Below are positions 5,778 to 6,706 of a stretch of 6,706 bases of DNA, in pieces. The notes below the pieces were generated by a model, which did not search any database, was not told the origin of the DNA, and saw only the letters and a program-made list of their open reading frames with translations. Position numbers and translations under genes: made by a program. Location: positions 1-6,706 of the forward strand of contig JAJYEB010000107.1 in assembly GCA_021790375.1 (NCBI GenBank), in the 5' to 3' direction. The DNA is from Chloroflexota bacterium (GTDB lineage Bacteria > Chloroflexota > Limnocylindria > Limnocylindrales > CSP1-4). Each line of letters opens with the position of its first letter. Position 1 is the stretch's first letter.

Positions 5778-5914
5778 GCCCCGGGTGGTCCCCGGGGACC
5801 GGCGTTCCGCAACGGCGCCCCGGGCGGGCGGCGGGGACCGGCGTTCCGCAACGGCGCCCCGGGTGGTCCCCGGGGACCGGCGTTCCGCGACCGCGCCCGG
5901 CGGGCGCCGCATGA
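5774..5914 (+). CDS. Possible small ORF of 13-residue repeats bridging yvcK and whiA
   Basis: The ATG at 5774 overlaps the yvcK stop (ATGA), and the TGA at 5912-5914 overlaps the whiA ATG at 5911 (ATGA), so the frame exactly fills the gap. The 46-residue product is three 13-residue units: WSPGTGVPQRRPG, RAAGTGVPQRRPG and WSPGTGVPRPRPA. It is basic and rich in Pro, Gly and Arg, with no known domain. For translation: the double overlap, the same ATGA style used twice earlier in the window, and a repeat period divisible by three. Against: G or C at codon positions 1, 2 and 3 is 37, 40 and 38 of 45, so the third-position excess of true genes here is missing. There is no ribosome site other than coupling, and GC-rich DNA stays open by chance. 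I recognise no homologue. It could be only a spacer or RNA structure. Confidence 0.3.
   Translation: MSPGWSPGTGVPQRRPGRAAGTGVPQRRPGWSPGTGVPRPRPAGAA
5779..5797 (+). other. GC hairpin after yvcK, copy 1
   Basis: CCCCGGG-TGGTC-CCCGGGG forms a perfect 7-bp stem with a 5-base loop two bases after the yvcK stop. It also contains most of the 14-bp perfect palindrome GGTCCCCGGGGACC (5787-5800). No run of T follows, so it is not a classical terminator. It could slow ribosomes or polymerase, or protect the upstream RNA from 3' decay. Confidence 0.55.
5794..5904 (+). repeat. Three 39-bp direct repeats between yvcK and whiA
   Basis: GGGGACCGGCGTTCCGC begins at 5794, 5833 and 5872, exactly 39 bases apart. 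The first two units continue identically with AACGGCGCCCCGGG. The third diverges after CGTTCCGC into CGCGCCCG. A partial unit (CCCCGGGTGGTCCC) precedes the first from 5779. Between the first and second unit, TGGTCCCCG is replaced by CGGGCGGCG, which removes the hairpin there. The array fills almost the whole intergenic gap. It looks like tandem duplication of a GC-rich seed. It is unlike CRISPR because there are no unrelated spacers. Confidence 0.9.
5857..5875 (+). other. GC hairpin before whiA, copy 2
   Basis: This is the same 7-bp stem and 5-base loop (CCCCGGG-TGGTC-CCCGGGG) as the hairpin at 5779-5797, exactly 78 bases (two repeat periods) downstream. The 14-bp palindrome recurs at 5865-5878. 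It ends 35 bases before the whiA ATG, so it could affect ribosome access or serve as a protein-binding site. No T-run follows. Confidence 0.55.
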
Positions 5915-6706
5915 CGCCGCGACGGCGCGGAGTCCCGACCCGCGGCGCGGCAGTCCGGTCGCCGGTGGGGACCCGCAGCGCCAACCCGGACCGCGAGCTG
6001 GTCGCCGCGGTCCGTGCCGAGCTCGCGGCGATCGAGCCCACCCGCGCGTGCTGCCGGGCCGCGGAGCGGATCGGCCTGGGCAGCGCGGCCACGGGCGAGG
6101 CGCACTCCGCGGCGGTCGCGCGGCTGGCCGTGCGTCTCGGGTCGTCGCCGGTCGCCCCGGCCGCGGGTGCGCCGGCCTCGTTCGACTGGGCCGGTGCGGC
6201 GGATCACTGCCGCATGGCATGGCTGCGAGGAACGTTCCTGGCGCACGGCTCGCTCAGCCTCGGCTTCGCACGCACCCACCTCGAGTTCGTGGTGGCCCCG
6301 GCGGACGCGCCCGAGCTCGCGGGGCGGCTCGCGTCGCTGGGTCTGCCGGCCCCGGTCCGTCTGCGCCGGGGACGGGCGGTGCTCACCTGGAAGAGCGGCG
6401 AGCGCGTGGCGGCGTTCCTGCACGGGATCGGCGCCGGGCCATCGCTCCTCGAACTGGAGGCGAGGGGAGTGGCCCGGACGCTGCGCGGCGAGCTCAACCG
6501 GCTGCTGAACGCCGAGGCCGCCAACCTCGAACGTTCGGTCGGCGCGTCCGCCCGCCAGCTCGAGGCGATCGGGTGGCTCGAGGCCGTGGGGAGGCTTGCC
6601 GGCGAACGGGAGGCGGTCCGGGCCGTGGCCCAGGCCCGGCTGCGCGGTCCGGACGCCACACTGGGGGAGCTGGCGGCCGAGCTGGGCGTGACTCGCTCTT
6701 CGGTCC
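5911..6706 (+). CDS. whiA: WhiA family DNA-binding regulator, cut at the window end
   Basis: WhiA is a DNA-binding protein derived from LAGLIDADG homing endonucleases. It controls sporulation genes in Streptomyces, and in Bacillus it affects division and chromosome segregation. 265 residues are visible and the frame is still open at the edge. The first ~27 residues are poorly conserved and basic. A WhiA_N-like segment follows (DRELVAAVRAELAAIEP, 27-43, then CCRAAE). The LAGLIDADG-derived core includes WLRGTFLAHGSLSL (104-117), HLEFVV (123-128), LRRGRAVLTWKSGE (151-164) and FLHGIGA (169-175). NRLLNAEAANLERSV (196-210) and GASARQLEAI lead to the helix-turn-helix start at TLGELAAELGVTRSSV (250-265). 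The ATG overlaps the stop of the small ORF before it. A GTG at 5965 is an alternative, since conservation begins near residue 27 and no ribosome site is seen. Its position after rapZ and yvcK is the standard one. Confidence 0.9.
   Translation, partial: MTPRRRGVPTRGAAVRSPVGTRSANPDRELVAAVRAELAAIEPTRACCRAAERIGLGSAATGEAHSAAVARLAVRLGSSPVAPAAGAPASFDWAGAADHCRMAWLRGTFLAHGSLSLGFARTHLEFVVAPADAPELAGRLASLGLPAPVRLRRGRAVLTWKSGERVAAFLHGIGAGPSLLELEARGVARTLRGELNRLLNAEAANLERSVGASARQLEAIGWLEAVGRLAGEREAVRAVAQARLRGPDATLGELAAELGVTRSSV

Noticed and set aside
5779..5875. Intrinsic transcription terminators formed by the two hairpins
   Set aside because: Neither stem is followed by a T-run, and whiA directly downstream is expected to be co-transcribed with yvcK.
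5779..5904. CRISPR array
   Set aside because: The units are contiguous 39-bp tandem repeats without unique spacers, and no cas gene is present.
6014..6508. 164-codon + strand frame within whiA
   Set aside because: It is a Ser/Arg/Pro-rich shadow in another frame. The frame from 5911 carries the conserved WhiA motifs and is open to the window edge.

Overview
The window is a tightly packed, very GC-rich bacterial segment in which every recognisable gene lies on the + strand. Gene content and order run: tail of an exonuclease-like gene, a membrane-anchored beta-propeller protein, pyrF (OMP decarboxylase, group 2), tatA, tatC, rapZ, yvcK and the start of whiA. The rapZ-yvcK-whiA trio is the conserved cluster of Firmicutes, Actinobacteria and Chloroflexota. 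Together with the GC content, a YvcK with an N-terminal membrane domain, a group-2 PyrF and a TatA/TatC pair without a separate tatB, it suggests a Chloroflexota-like or Dormibacterota-like environmental bacterium. That placement is inference; no taxonomic marker in the window fixes it.

Positions 1-2310: an incomplete gene (RecJ-like C-terminus, tentative) overlaps by ATGA the start of a 434-residue protein with one N-terminal membrane anchor and five SPDG-type propeller repeats. That gene in turn overlaps pyrF by ATGA. These three look translationally coupled. An extended -10 element near the pyrF stop may start a second transcript.

Positions 2344-3486: tatA and tatC, the minimal twin-arginine translocase. 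The TatA mixes TatA-like and TatB-like features. TatC sits in the same reading frame as tatA, with one TGA between them, and has a Pro/Ala-rich N-terminal extension.

Positions 3509-6706: rapZ (P-loop nucleotide-binding protein), yvcK (UDP-sugar-binding morphogenesis and carbon-metabolism factor, here predicted to be membrane-tethered) and whiA (LAGLIDADG-derived DNA-binding regulator, cut by the window end).

The one unexplained element is the 133-bp gap between yvcK and whiA. It consists of about three copies of a 39-bp direct repeat, with two identical GC-rich hairpins. It can be read as a 46-codon ORF of 13-residue repeats whose start overlaps the yvcK stop and whose stop overlaps the whiA start, both by ATGA. 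Whether it is translated or acts as RNA/DNA structure is open. The rest is housekeeping, and no defence system, mobile element, CRISPR array, tRNA or rRNA is visible.
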